Position numbers and translations under genes: made by a program. Below, one piece after another: positions 1 through 8,660 of a DNA stretch of 64,000 nucleotides. The stretch is from Streptomyces sp. NRRL S-337 (GTDB taxonomy: Bacteria > Actinomycetota > Actinomycetes > Streptomycetales > Streptomycetaceae): the NCBI RefSeq assembly GCF_000720175.1, contig NZ_JOIX01000013.1, positions 62,001 through 126,000 of the forward strand. The letters are read 5' to 3'. The notes below the pieces were generated by a model. It saw nothing but the letters and a program-made list of their open reading frames with translations, was not told the DNA's origin and ran no database searches. Every line of letters starts with the position of its first letter. Within the stretch, counting starts at the first letter, position 1.

Positions 1-1528
1 CGTCGTTCTTGCGGAACCAGTTGACGTAGTAGATCTTCGGCAGCTTGGACTGGTCCTTGTCCTTGGCGACGTCGACCCAGTGGCCCATGTAGTCGCCCAT
101 GTTGTAGCCGCAGAACGGCAGCATCGCGAACGGGTCGCGGCGCAGCTCGCCGACCTTGCCCTCGGCGGCGGCGGTCTTCTCGGAGGCCACGTTGGCACCG
201 AGGAAGACGCCGTGGTTCCAGTCGAAGGACTCGGTCACGAGCGGCACCGCGCTGGCGCGCCGGCCGCCGAAGAGGATCGCCGAGATCGGCACGCCCTTGG
301 GGTCCTCCCACTCCGGCGCGATGATCGGGCACTGCGAGGCGGGGGTGGTGAAGCGGGCGTTGGGGTGCGCGGCGGGCTCGGCGGAGTCCGGGGTCCAGTC
401 GCGGCCCTTCCAGTCCGTCAGGTGGGCCGGGGACTCCTGCGTCATGCCCTCCCACCACACATCGCCGTCGTCCGTCAGCGCCACGTTGGTGAAGACGGAG
501 TTGCCCCACAGGGTCTTCATGGCGTTGGCGTTGGTGTGCTCGCCGGTGCCGGGCGCGACGCCGAAGAAGCCGGCCTCGGGGTTGATCGCGTACAGGCGGC
601 CGTCCTCGCCGAAGCGCATCCAGGCGATGTCGTCGCCGATGGTCTCGACCGTCCAGCCGGAGATCGTGGGCTCCAGCATGGCGAGGTTGGTCTTGCCGCA
701 GGCGGACGGGAAGGCGGCGGCCACGTACTTCGGCTCACCCTGCGGCGGGGTCAGCTTGAGGATCAGCATGTGCTCGGCCAGCCAGCCCTCGTCGCGGGCC
801 ATCACCGACGCGATGCGCAGCGCGTAGCACTTCTTGCCGAGCAGGGCGTTGCCGCCGTAGCCGGAACCGTAGGACCAGATCTCGCGGGCCTCGGGGAAGT
901 GCGAGATGTACTTGGTGGAGTTGCACGGCCACGGAACGTCGGCCTCGCCCTCCGCCAGCGGGGCGCCGAGGGTGTGCACCGCCTTGACGAAGAAGCCGTC
1001 CTCGCCGAGCTCGTCGAGCACCGGCTGTCCCATGCGCGTCATGGTGCGCATGGAGACCGCGACGTACGCGGAGTCGGTGATCTCCACACCGAGGGCGGAC
1101 AGCGGCGAGCCCAGCGGGCCCATGCAGAACGGAACGACGTACATCGTCCGGCCCCTCATCGAGCCGCGGAAGATGCCGCCCTCACCGCCCGCGCCGGTGA
1201 AGATCTCCCGCATCTCGGCGGGGGCCTTCCAGTGGTTGGTCGGGCCGGCGTCCGCCTCCTTCTCGGAGCAGATGAAGGTGCGGTCCTCGACGCGGGCCAC
1301 GTCCGAGGGGTCGGAGGCGGCGTAGTACGAGTTGGGGCGCTTGATCGGGTCGAGCTTCTTGAACGTGCCCTTGTCGACGAGCTCCTCACACAGACGCTCG
1401 TACTCCGCCTCCGAGCCGTCACACCAGACGACCCGCTCGGGCTGGGTGATCGCTGCAATTTCGTCGACCCAGGCGATGAGGCCCTGGTGACGGGTCGGGA
1501 CGGTGGGAGCCGCGTTGTCGCGCGCCAC
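1..1528 (-). CDS. pckG: Phosphoenolpyruvate carboxykinase (GTP), 3' end outside window
   Basis: This cytosolic enzyme decarboxylates and phosphorylates oxaloacetate with GTP to give phosphoenolpyruvate, the entry step of gluconeogenesis. About 509 codons are visible. GTP-type enzymes are about 600 residues, so roughly 100 C-terminal residues lie left of the window. The GTP-class signature [13 protein letters not shown] is present, with the P-loop lysine near residue 279 and the adjacent active-site cysteine. The N-terminal half carries the substrate-binding stretch around [16 protein letters not shown]. The GTG start is chosen because AGGAG lies 5 nt upstream. The gene is divergent from the hemolysin III gene. 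The identification is secure; only the missing end is unseen. Confidence 0.96.
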   Translation of the reverse strand, partial: MARDNAAPTVPTRHQGLIAWVDEIAAITQPERVVWCDGSEAEYERLCEELVDKGTFKKLDPIKRPNSYYAASDPSDVARVEDRTFICSEKEADAGPTNHWKAPAEMREIFTGAGGEGGIFRGSMRGRTMYVVPFCMGPLGSPLSALGVEITDSAYVAVSMRTMTRMGQPVLDELGEDGFFVKAVHTLGAPLAEGEADVPWPCNSTKYISHFPEAREIWSYGSGYGGNALLGKKCYALRIASVMARDEGWLAEHMLILKLTPPQGEPKYVAAAFPSACGKTNLAMLEPTISGWTVETIGDDIAWMRFGEDGRLYAINPEAGFFGVAPGTGEHTNANAMKTLWGNSVFTNVALTDDGDVWWEGMTQESPAHLTDWKGRDWTPDSAEPAAHPNARFTTPASQCPIIAPEWEDPKGVPISAILFGGRRASAVPLVTESFDWNHGVFLGANVASEKTAAAEGKVGELRRDPFAMLPFCGYNMGDYMGHWVDVAKDKDQSKLPKIYYVNWFRKND

Positions 1529-1754
1529 GATCGCTCCTAGATGAGGGTGTGGACGGATATATGCCCGGTGTGCCGGGAAAATCCGCTTCTTTTGGTTGTT
1601 GCCCCTTGGGGGCCGCGACCCGGATGCTTCGTGACCGCTCATCCGGTGCCGTCCGCACTCATTTGATCATCCGACCCGAATACCGATCTGTCCAGAGGGC
1701 GCCTTCGTGACCGTCACCACTCGTGGACGAACCGGTAACCTACGGTCGCGTAGC

Positions 1755-1760
1755 TAGCAT
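1755..1760 (+). promoter_or_regulatory. Candidate -10 (TAGCAT) for a leaderless hemolysin III transcript
   Basis: TAGCAT lies 6 nt before the ATG at 1767. There is no purine-rich Shine-Dalgarno, so transcription probably starts at or next to the start codon. No convincing -35 was found. Confidence 0.4.
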
Positions 1761-1766
1761 TGCGCC

Positions 1767-2483
1767 ATGACTTCCGCGCCCGACGCCGCCGAGAACCGGC
1801 CCGCAACCGCGTCCCCCGCGATCGCGGCGGTCTCCGCCGCGACCGAACCGCTCAAGCCCAAACTCCGTGGCTGGCTGCATGCCGGGATGTTCCCCGCCGT
1901 CCTGCTCTCCGGCGTGTTCCTCACCGCGCTCGCCGACAGCCCCCGCGGCCGCCTGGCCTGCGCCATCTACACCCTGACCGCCTGCCTGCTCTTCGGCGTC
2001 AGCGCCCTTTACCACCGCGGCAATTGGGGCCCGCGCGCCGACCGCGTACTGCGCCGCCTCGATCACGCCAACATCTTCCTGATCATCGCCGGCACGTACA
2101 CCCCCTTCACCATGCTGCTCGTGCCCGGATCACGCGGGCAGGTGCTCCTCTGGGCGATCTGGGCGGCCGCGCTCGCCGGAATCATCTTCCGCGTCTTCTG
2201 GGTCGGCGCGCCCCGCTGGCTGTACACCCCCTGCTACATCGCCATGGGCTGGGCCGCCGTCTTCTTCCTCCCCGATTTCCTGCGCACCGGCGGGGTCGCC
2301 GTCCTCGTGCTCGTCGTCGTCGGCGGTCTGCTCTACAGCGCCGGCGGCATCATCTACGGCATCAAGCGCCCCAACCCCTCCCCCCGCTGGTTCGGCTTCC
2401 ACGAGGTCTTCCACTCCCTCACGCTCGCCGCCTTCGTCGTCCACTACGTCGGCATCTCGCTGGTGGCGTACACGCACGCCTGA
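1767..2483 (+). CDS. Hemolysin III (PAQR/YqfA) family membrane protein
   Basis: This is a 238-residue integral membrane protein of the hemolysin III/PAQR family, which has seven membrane spans. After a charged N-terminal tail of about 35 residues the hydrophobic segments begin at GWLHAGMFPAVLLSGVF. The family's conserved residues are visible: the S-x-L-YH motif (SALYHR) with D of RLDHANIFLIIAGTYTPF in the middle, and the C-terminal H-x3-H (HEVFHSLTLAAFVVHYVG), which together form the predicted metal site. Function is poorly defined; bacterial members are not proven hemolysins. It stands alone between pckG (divergent) and a TetR gene. Confidence 0.9.
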   Translation: MTSAPDAAENRPATASPAIAAVSAATEPLKPKLRGWLHAGMFPAVLLSGVFLTALADSPRGRLACAIYTLTACLLFGVSALYHRGNWGPRADRVLRRLDHANIFLIIAGTYTPFTMLLVPGSRGQVLLWAIWAAALAGIIFRVFWVGAPRWLYTPCYIAMGWAAVFFLPDFLRTGGVAVLVLVVVGGLLYSAGGIIYGIKRPNPSPRWFGFHEVFHSLTLAAFVVHYVGISLVAYTHA

Positions 2484-2683
2484 CACCCACGCCTGACACG
2501 CACGCCCGAGACACCGGCACCCCACGCAGCACCCGCCGTTCACGGAGCTCAGCCAGCTCTCGACTCACGCTCCGTGGACCGCCTCGCTTCACAGAGTGAC
2601 AGACGCCACTGACAACGGCGGCGGCTCGGCCGCGGTGCGGACCCGGTCCCGGCCGTGGCCCGCGCCGCGGCCGGTGCCCGAGA

Positions 2684-3361
2684 ATGCTGTGCATGGTCTC
2701 CGCACGCACCGCCGCCACCCGCACCGGAACGCCGAAGCCCGGGCTGCGGGAACGGAAGAAGATCAAGACCCGGCAGGCGATCCGGCGGGCCGCGTACCGG
2801 CTCTTCGCGGAGCAGGGCTACGACGCGACCCCCGTCGACCGGATCGCCGAGGCCGCCGACGTCTCGCCGAGCACGGTCTTCCGCTACTTCCCCACCAAGG
2901 AAGACCTCGTGCTCACCGCCGAGTACGACACCGTGCTGGCCACCGGGCTGAGGTCCCGGCCGGCGGACGAGCCGATCGTCGAGTCGGTCCGCCAGGTCAC
3001 CATCGAGGCGCTGCACCACCTGTCCCCGGAGGACCGCACCGACCTCGTGCAGCGCATCCGGCTGGTCCGCGAAGTGCCCGCCATCCGCGGCCGTACGGCG
3101 GAGCACACCGCCCGGGACACCGCCACGATCAGCGCCGTCCTGGCCGAGCGCACCGGCCGCCCGGCCGACGACCTGGAACTACGGGTCATCAGCGCGGCCG
3201 TCCTGGCCGCCCTCCAGGAGGCGATGCTGGCCTGGGTGGCGGGGAGCGGGGCGTCCGGGGAAGGCCGAACACCCGGGGAGGACCGGGCTCCCGGTCTGGA
3301 GGAGCTGGTGCGGCTGATCCACCAGACGATGGACGTGCTGGCGCGCGGGCTCACGCCGTAG
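2684..3361 (+). CDS. TetR/AcrR family transcriptional regulator
   Basis: This is a 225-residue one-component regulator. The N-terminal TetR helix-turn-helix spans about residues 28-75 (TRQAIRRAAYRLFAEQGY, then VSPSTVFRYFPTKEDLV), followed by a helical ligand-binding/dimerisation domain with no recognisable ligand signature. The ATG at 2693 is an alternative start; neither start has a strong ribosome-binding site. The last 11 bp overlap tail-to-tail with the convergent MerR gene. TetR proteins usually act on a neighbour, but no obvious target adjoins this one except the upstream membrane protein, so its regulon cannot be named. Confidence 0.88.
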   Translation: MLCMVSARTAATRTGTPKPGLRERKKIKTRQAIRRAAYRLFAEQGYDATPVDRIAEAADVSPSTVFRYFPTKEDLVLTAEYDTVLATGLRSRPADEPIVESVRQVTIEALHHLSPEDRTDLVQRIRLVREVPAIRGRTAEHTARDTATISAVLAERTGRPADDLELRVISAAVLAALQEAMLAWVAGSGASGEGRTPGEDRAPGLEELVRLIHQTMDVLARGLTP

Positions 3362-3779
3362 CGGCGGGGGCCTCCGGCGGCGGCGCGGAGCCGGGACCGT
3401 CCACCGGCTCGCCCAGGCGTGCCGCGAGCCGCGCCCGTAGTTGGGAGAGCCGCTCGATACGGTCGTCCAGGTCGGCGAGCCGGCGCCGGGCCACCGCTTC
3501 GGCCGTCCCACACCGCTCCGCGCGCGGGTCCTTGGGGATCAGCGCGGGCACGCCCTCGGGCGGCACGGTGCGCAGCAGATGCGCGAAGGCCCGTACGTCG
3601 CCCACCGTCAGCCCGGCTTCCCGCAGTTCGCGGACCGCCCGGAGCCGGCGGATGTCCTCGGCGTCGTAGACCCGGTGCCCGGAGGGGGTCCGCCGGGCCG
3701 TCACCAGGCCCTGCTGCTCGTAGTAGCGCAGCGCCCGCGGCGTCATCCCGGCGGCCGCCGCGGCGTCCCCGATCCGCAT
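3351..3779 (-). CDS. MerR family transcriptional regulator
   Basis: This is a 142-residue regulator. It opens with the MerR winged helix (MRIGDAAAAAGMTPRALRYY, then EQQGLVTARRTPSGHRVYD), followed by a dimerising coiled coil (LADLDDRIERLSQLRARLAA). There is no metal-binding cysteine set, so a thiol or organic ligand is more likely than a metal. The ATG at 3779 starts exactly at the conserved MerR N-terminus; longer in-frame starts only add low-complexity sequence. The family binds dyads inside promoters with 19-20 bp spacers. Such a promoter lies 2.6 kb away in front of the oxidoreductase (6350-6367), making that gene a plausible target. Confidence 0.9.
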   Translation of the reverse strand: MRIGDAAAAAGMTPRALRYYEQQGLVTARRTPSGHRVYDAEDIRRLRAVRELREAGLTVGDVRAFAHLLRTVPPEGVPALIPKDPRAERCGTAEAVARRRLADLDDRIERLSQLRARLAARLGEPVDGPGSAPPPEAPAATA

Positions 3780-3868
3780 CGGCGTCTCCCGTGGCGGGAC
3801 GGCCGGTTGGCTCTCGTCCCGCGGGCTCCCCCGGCCCTCCGCCCCCTTGTGGTCCCCCGCCCCGCCGT

Positions 3869-5239
3869 TCAGCGCCCGCTCGCCCCCTCGCCACCCGCCC
3901 CGTTCAGCACGCGTTCGATCCCGGTGGCCGCGTCCAGCAGGGCCTCGTCCGCACCTTCGGCGGCGACGAGTTGGAGCCCCAGCGGCAGCCCGTCGGCGGC
4001 CCGTCCGGCGGGCAGGCTGAGGGACGGCAGACCGGCGTTGCTCCAGGGCAGGCACATGATCGACGTGCCGGTGGTGGTGAGGTCGGCGGGGGCCGGGCCG
4101 GTGGCCGCCGGGGCGAGCCACAGGTCGGTGCCGGCCCCGGCGGACGCCGCGGCGAGCTCCGCGCGGAACGCGGCCCGCCGCGTCCGGGCCGCTTCGTAAG
4201 CGGCGTCCCCGATCGCCTGGCCCTGCCGGATGGCCGCCGTGGTCTGCTCGCGGTAGCGGTCGCCGAAGCGCGCGAACCAGTCGGCGTGGGCCCGGGCGAC
4301 CTCATAGCGGTTCATCGTGAACAACTGCTCCACGACCGCGTCGAAATCGTCCATCACCGGGACCTCGCGGACCTCGTACCCGGCGGCGCTCAGCAGCCCG
4401 CGCTGCTCCTCGAAGGCGCGCAGCGCCTCCTCGCCGGCCCGCTCCAGATAGGGGCCCACCGGCACGCCCAGCACCGGGCACGAGGCCTGGCCCGGGCGCG
4501 GGTCCGGCTCCGGACGTCCCGGGCCGCCGCGCCCGCCGCGCCAGCCGTCGAGCAGCACCGAGGCGGCGAGGGCGACACCTGCCACGTCCGTGGCGTACCA
4601 CCCCAGGGTGTCGAAGCTGAGGGCGTTGGGGATCACGCCGTCGAGCGGTATCCGCCCGTAGGTGGGCTTGAAGCCGACCACGCCGCAGAAGGCGGCGGGC
4701 CGGATCATCGAGCCGACGGTCTGCGTCCCGATGGCCAGCGGCACCATGCCGGCCGCGACCGCGGCCGCCGAACCGCTGCTGGAACCCCCTGGCGTATGGG
4801 CGGTGTTGTGCGGGTTACGGGTCGGGCCGGGCGCCGTCACGGCGAACTCCGCGGTGACGGTCTTGCCCGCCACCAGGGCGCCGGCCGCGCGCAGCCGGTC
4901 CACCACGACGGCCTGCGCGCCGGCCAGCACCTCGGGCGGCAGGGCCGATCCGGCGCGGGTGGGCAGGCCGTCCGCCCGCACGATGTCCTTGACGCCGACC
5001 GGTACGCCGTAGAGCGCGGGCCGCCCGGCGGGGTCCGGCGGGCCGGCCGCCGCCAGCTCCCGGGCCGCCTCCAGGAGCCGCGTACGCCGCCCCTCCTCGG
5101 GCACGAAGGCCCGCACCCGCGGATCGACGGCGTCGATGCGGTCGCAGGTGCGCCGCACCGCGTCGACGGGGTCGTCCGCGCCGGACCGCAGCGCCGCGGC
5201 CTCCTGGACAAGGGGCCGGTGCCCCAGCAAGGTCGTCAC
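3869..5239 (-). CDS. Amidase-signature family hydrolase
   Basis: This is a 456-residue amidase-signature enzyme that hydrolyses a C-N amide bond. The Ser-cisSer-Lys triad is visible: lysine in GVKDIV near residue 81 and the serines in the glycine/serine loop GGSSSGSAAAVAAG. The family-typical ITSI-like loop is degenerate here (GTQTVGSMIRPAAFCG). It is too short to be allophanate hydrolase and lacks gatB/gatC neighbours, so it is not the tRNA amidotransferase subunit. Substrate is unknown. The GTG start at 5239 matches the beginning of the conserved region. It lies between the MerR gene and the oxidoreductase on the same strand and could be co-transcribed with the MerR gene. Confidence 0.87.
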   Translation of the reverse strand: MTTLLGHRPLVQEAAALRSGADDPVDAVRRTCDRIDAVDPRVRAFVPEEGRRTRLLEAARELAAAGPPDPAGRPALYGVPVGVKDIVRADGLPTRAGSALPPEVLAGAQAVVVDRLRAAGALVAGKTVTAEFAVTAPGPTRNPHNTAHTPGGSSSGSAAAVAAGMVPLAIGTQTVGSMIRPAAFCGVVGFKPTYGRIPLDGVIPNALSFDTLGWYATDVAGVALAASVLLDGWRGGRGGPGRPEPDPRPGQASCPVLGVPVGPYLERAGEEALRAFEEQRGLLSAAGYEVREVPVMDDFDAVVEQLFTMNRYEVARAHADWFARFGDRYREQTTAAIRQGQAIGDAAYEAARTRRAAFRAELAAASAGAGTDLWLAPAATGPAPADLTTTGTSIMCLPWSNAGLPSLSLPAGRAADGLPLGLQLVAAEGADEALLDAATGIERVLNGAGGEGASGR

Positions 5240-5323
5240 GCCTGCAGGCTACAACCGGCCGCTGACAACGGCCGGTTGGGCGACGGCTGCGGCGACGGCC
5301 CGCGCCCGGACCGCTGCCCGGCC

Positions 5324-6334
5324 TCACAACTCCACGACGACCGCGCCCAGATGGCGTCCCTCCGTGAGCTCGCGCAGCGCCCGCGGTGCCTGTCCGATGC
5401 CCTGCAGCCGGGCGTGCGGGAAGGTGAGGGTGCCGTCCCGGAGACCCGCGGCGAACCGCCGGTTCCACTGGGGGATCAGGTCCAGGTGGTTGTACAGGGC
5501 GATGCCGCGCAGGGTGATGCTCCGGATGAGCAGCGAGAGGCTGTCGACCGCCACCTTGACGGCGGTCGTGCCGTCCTGGGAGAGCTGGCTGGCCAGTGCG
5601 CCCACGATGGCGACCCGGGCGTTGCGGTTGGCGAGGGCGAGGGCGGCCTCCAGCTGCTCGCCGCCGACGTTGTCGAAGACCGCGTCGATACCGTCCGGGG
5701 CCGCCTCGCGCAGCTGCTCCTCGATGGGGCCCGCGCCGCGGATGACCACGGCGTCATAGCCCAGTTCCTTGATCAGGCGGTCGGCCTTCTGCCGTGACCC
5801 GGTGCTGCCGATGACCCGGGTCGCACCGAACTGGCGGGCGACCTGGCCGGCCAGGGTACCGACGCCGCCGGCCGCTCCGGTGACGAACACGGTGTCGCCG
5901 GGGCGCACTTCGGCGCCGCGCTCGATGCCCATCAGGGCGGTGGAGCCCTGGGAGAGGTACGCGGCGGGGTCGGGCATCAGATCCGGGTCGAGGCGGGTCG
6001 CCGCGTCCGCGTCGAGCAGCGCGTACTCACGCCAGCCGAGTTGGTGTTCCACCAGGTCACCGGGGTTGAGGCCGGTACCGGGGGCGGCCACGACCTCCCC
6101 GATGGCATGGCCGTGCAGCGGTGCCCCGACCTCGTAGGAGGGGATGGGCACGTCGTTGTGCTCGTCCATCAGGCTGCGCATCACGGCGCCGAGGCCCATA
6201 TGGGTGTTGCGGACCAGTACCTGGCCGGGCCCGGGTTCGGGGACCGGCACCTCCACGATCTCGAAGAGGTCGTCGGTGACCGGCCCCGTGGGGCGGGCGG
6301 CCAGGCGGACTTCACGGTATGTGCGGTTCGTCAT
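5324..6334 (-). CDS. NADP-dependent oxidoreductase, MDR superfamily (CurA/2-alkenal reductase type)
   Basis: This 336-residue medium-chain dehydrogenase/reductase lacks zinc-binding cysteines. It resembles the CurA/leukotriene B4 12-hydroxydehydrogenase group that reduces the C=C of enones and alkenals with NADPH. The GroES-like half comes first, followed by the Rossmann motif TGAAGGVGTLAGQVA (AxxGxxG) and a downstream Y/N-rich substrate region (RGIALYNHLDLIPQW). An 18-bp MerR-type dyad fills the promoter spacer, and the -10 box sits 6-7 nt before the ATG. The transcript is therefore probably leaderless and regulated by activation. A role in electrophile or quinone stress is inferred, not shown. 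Confidence 0.9.
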   Translation of the reverse strand: MTNRTYREVRLAARPTGPVTDDLFEIVEVPVPEPGPGQVLVRNTHMGLGAVMRSLMDEHNDVPIPSYEVGAPLHGHAIGEVVAAPGTGLNPGDLVEHQLGWREYALLDADAATRLDPDLMPDPAAYLSQGSTALMGIERGAEVRPGDTVFVTGAAGGVGTLAGQVARQFGATRVIGSTGSRQKADRLIKELGYDAVVIRGAGPIEEQLREAAPDGIDAVFDNVGGEQLEAALALANRNARVAIVGALASQLSQDGTTAVKVAVDSLSLLIRSITLRGIALYNHLDLIPQWNRRFAAGLRDGTLTFPHARLQGIGQAPRALRELTEGRHLGAVVVEL

Positions 6335-6380
6335 GACCCGAGGCTAAAACTTGACGCGCACGTCAAGGTCAAACCGGTCA
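6335..6380 (-). promoter_or_regulatory. MerR-type promoter and operator of the oxidoreductase gene
   Basis: On the minus strand TTGACC (-35) is followed by a perfect 7-4-7 dyad (CTTGACG-TGCG-CGTCAAG, 6350-6367) and then a TTAGCC/TAGCCT -10 box, giving a 19-20 bp spacer. This over-long spacer filled by a dyad is the hallmark of promoters activated by MerR proteins through DNA untwisting. The start codon follows the -10 by 6-7 nt. Confidence 0.7.
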
Positions 6381-6469
6381 TTGGTCCTAGGACTTGGGAC
6401 GGTGGTCCCACGACGTGAGCCGAACGACCGGGCCCCGGGGCCGCCCCTGGGCGGCCCCGGCTCACGGCG

Positions 6470-8515
6470 TCACCCCCGGAGGCGCTCCGCCAGCTCCTCC
6501 GGGTCCGTGGTGGGCCGCTCGCAGGTGAAGTGGCGGCACACGTAGGCGGCGGGTCGGCCGTCGACCAGTGGGCGGTCCTTGAGGAGCGGCACCGCGTCGG
6601 CCTCCTCGGTCCCGGGTGTGCCCACCGCGAGGACCGCGCCCGGTGCCGGGCCGAGCAGCGCGGCGCGGTGCAGGGCGGCGGTGGCCGGATCCTCCTGCGG
6701 GCCGAGGACCGCGATCTCCCGCGGCCCGTCCAGCGCCGCCTCGGCGACCGCGAGTCCCCAGCCGATGAAGCGCGGGGCCCGGCCACCGAGCGCGGTGACG
6801 ATGCCCAGGGCGCGTTCCGCGGCGCTCCGGTGGAGGTCGCTGCCGGTCAGCGCCCCGTAGGAGAGGAGCGCACCGGCCGCCGCGGTCCACCCGGAGGGCG
6901 ACGCGTTGTCGGTGGGGTCCTGGGGGCGGCGGATCAGCGACTCGGCGTCGGCTGCGGTGTCGTAGAGGGCGCCGTCCTCGGTGGTGAACTGGAGCAGCAC
7001 GGTGTCCAGCAGGAGCCCCGCGAAGTCCACCCAGACGCCTTCGCCGGTGACCGAGGCGAGGGCGAGGAAGCCCTCGGCGACGTCGGCGTAGTCCTCCAGG
7101 ACGCCGGAGTTGGCCCCGGGCGCCCCGTCGCGGGAGGTGCGGTGCAGCCGGGCGTGCCAGTCCATGTGGACGCGGACCAGCAGGTCGGCGGCGTCGGTGG
7201 CGGCCTGGACGAGATCGGGGCGGTCGAAGTAGGCGCCGGTCTCGGCGAGTGCGGCGATGGCCAGGCCGTTCCAGGCGGCGACGACCTTGTCGTCCCGGCC
7301 GGGGCGCGGCCGCTGGTCACGCGCCGCCAGCAGCCGCTGCCTGACGGACACCACCCGTTCGGCGTCGACCGGTCCGTCCGCGTCGGGGAGTTGGAGCACC
7401 GAGGCGCCCTCCTCGAAGGTGCCCTCCTCGGTGACGCCGAAGTACCTGGCGGCGAACTCCGCGTCCTTCTCCCCCAGTACGGCACGCAGCTGCTCCGGCG
7501 TCCATACGTAGTAGGCGCCCTCGACGTGCCGGCCGGTGCCGTCGTCGCTGTCGGCGTCCAGGGCCGAGGCGAAGCCGCCCTGGTCGGTGCGGAGTTCGCG
7601 GACCATGAAGTCGGCGGTCTCCACGGCGATCCGGCGGGCCAGGTCCGAGCCGGTGGCCCGCCACAGGTGCGCGTAGGTCCGGCACAGCAGGGCGTTGTCG
7701 TAGAGCATCTTCTCGAAGTGCGGCACGGTCCAGGTGGCGTCCACCGCGTAGCGCGCGAAACCACCGCCGAGCTGGTCGTAGATGCCGCCGCGGGCCATCG
7801 CCGCGCAGGTCGCCTGCACCATCTCCAGGGCCCCCGCCGAACCGGTCCGGGCGTGGTGGCGCAGCAGGAATTCCAGCACCATGGACGCCGGGAACTTGGG
7901 CGCTCCGCCGAATCCGCCGTGCACCGCGTCGAAGTCGCGGGTCAGGCCCATCAGGGCGGCGTGCAGCTCCTCGGGCCGGGGCGGGCGCCGGTCGGCGGGC
8001 AGCGACTCGGTCAGCGAACGGCCGGCCAGGTCGGCCACGATCCGCCCGGCGACCTCGCCGACCTCGTCCCGGCGGTCGGCCCAGGCGGCACGCACCCCTT
8101 CGAGGATCTGACCGAACGACGGCATGCCGTGTCGCGGCTCGGGCGGGAAGTAGGTACCGAAGTAGAACGGCTCGGCGTCGGGGGTGAGGAACACGGTCAT
8201 CGGCCAGCCGCCCTGGCCGGTGGCGGCCTGCACGGCCTCCATGTACACGGCGTCCACGTCCGGCCGCTCCTCGCGGTCGACCTTGACCGCGACGAAGTGC
8301 TCGTTGAGCAGCGCGGCGGTGTCCGCGTCCTCGAAGCTCTCGTGGGCCATGACGTGACACCAGTGGCAGGAGCTGTAGCCGACGCTGAGCAGCACCGGTA
8401 CACCGCGCCGGCGGGCCTCGTCGAACGCCTCGGCGGACCACGGCCACCAGTCGACGGGGTTGTCGGCGTGCTGGAGCAGATACGGGGAAGTCTCATGGGC
8501 CAGGCGGTTCGGCAT
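6470..8515 (-). CDS. DUF255 thioredoxin-domain protein (YyaL/SSP411 family)
   Basis: This 681-residue protein of the YyaL/spermatogenesis-associated protein 20 family combines an N-terminal thioredoxin-like domain with an (alpha/alpha)6-barrel related to sugar epimerases. The family start [19 protein letters not shown] is present, with the CxxC motif in [15 protein letters not shown] near residues 45-55, followed by the [11 protein letters not shown] signature. The barrel follows from about residue 180. The ATG at 8515 has GGAGAGG 8 nt upstream, favouring it over the GTG at 8533. Biochemical role is unknown; a redox or sugar-modifying function is only inferred from the domains. It is divergent from the STAND ATPase gene. 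Confidence 0.9.
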   Translation of the reverse strand: MPNRLAHETSPYLLQHADNPVDWWPWSAEAFDEARRRGVPVLLSVGYSSCHWCHVMAHESFEDADTAALLNEHFVAVKVDREERPDVDAVYMEAVQAATGQGGWPMTVFLTPDAEPFYFGTYFPPEPRHGMPSFGQILEGVRAAWADRRDEVGEVAGRIVADLAGRSLTESLPADRRPPRPEELHAALMGLTRDFDAVHGGFGGAPKFPASMVLEFLLRHHARTGSAGALEMVQATCAAMARGGIYDQLGGGFARYAVDATWTVPHFEKMLYDNALLCRTYAHLWRATGSDLARRIAVETADFMVRELRTDQGGFASALDADSDDGTGRHVEGAYYVWTPEQLRAVLGEKDAEFAARYFGVTEEGTFEEGASVLQLPDADGPVDAERVVSVRQRLLAARDQRPRPGRDDKVVAAWNGLAIAALAETGAYFDRPDLVQAATDAADLLVRVHMDWHARLHRTSRDGAPGANSGVLEDYADVAEGFLALASVTGEGVWVDFAGLLLDTVLLQFTTEDGALYDTAADAESLIRRPQDPTDNASPSGWTAAAGALLSYGALTGSDLHRSAAERALGIVTALGGRAPRFIGWGLAVAEAALDGPREIAVLGPQEDPATAALHRAALLGPAPGAVLAVGTPGTEEADAVPLLKDRPLVDGRPAAYVCRHFTCERPTTDPEELAERLRG

Positions 8516-8660
8516 GAGTCCATCCTCTCCCACCGGGGCCCGCCGGGGCGGGAGCGAAGGGAGTTATCCACAAGCCTGCCGGAATCCGCGCGGAGGCGGA
8601 ACACTGTTCGTACGGCGAAGATCACCGCCGGAGACTGCGGTAACTGCGGAGGGGGACGTC

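Noticed and set aside
3869..5239. GatA subunit of the tRNA amidotransferase
   Set aside because: No gatB or gatC next to it and the glycine/serine loop context differs; it is called only as an amidase-family enzyme.
3419..5797. A 792-codon open frame on the + strand across the MerR and amidase genes
   Set aside because: It is antisense to two genes with clear family motifs; the translation is Arg/Gly/Pro-rich without any domain. It is an effect of very high GC.
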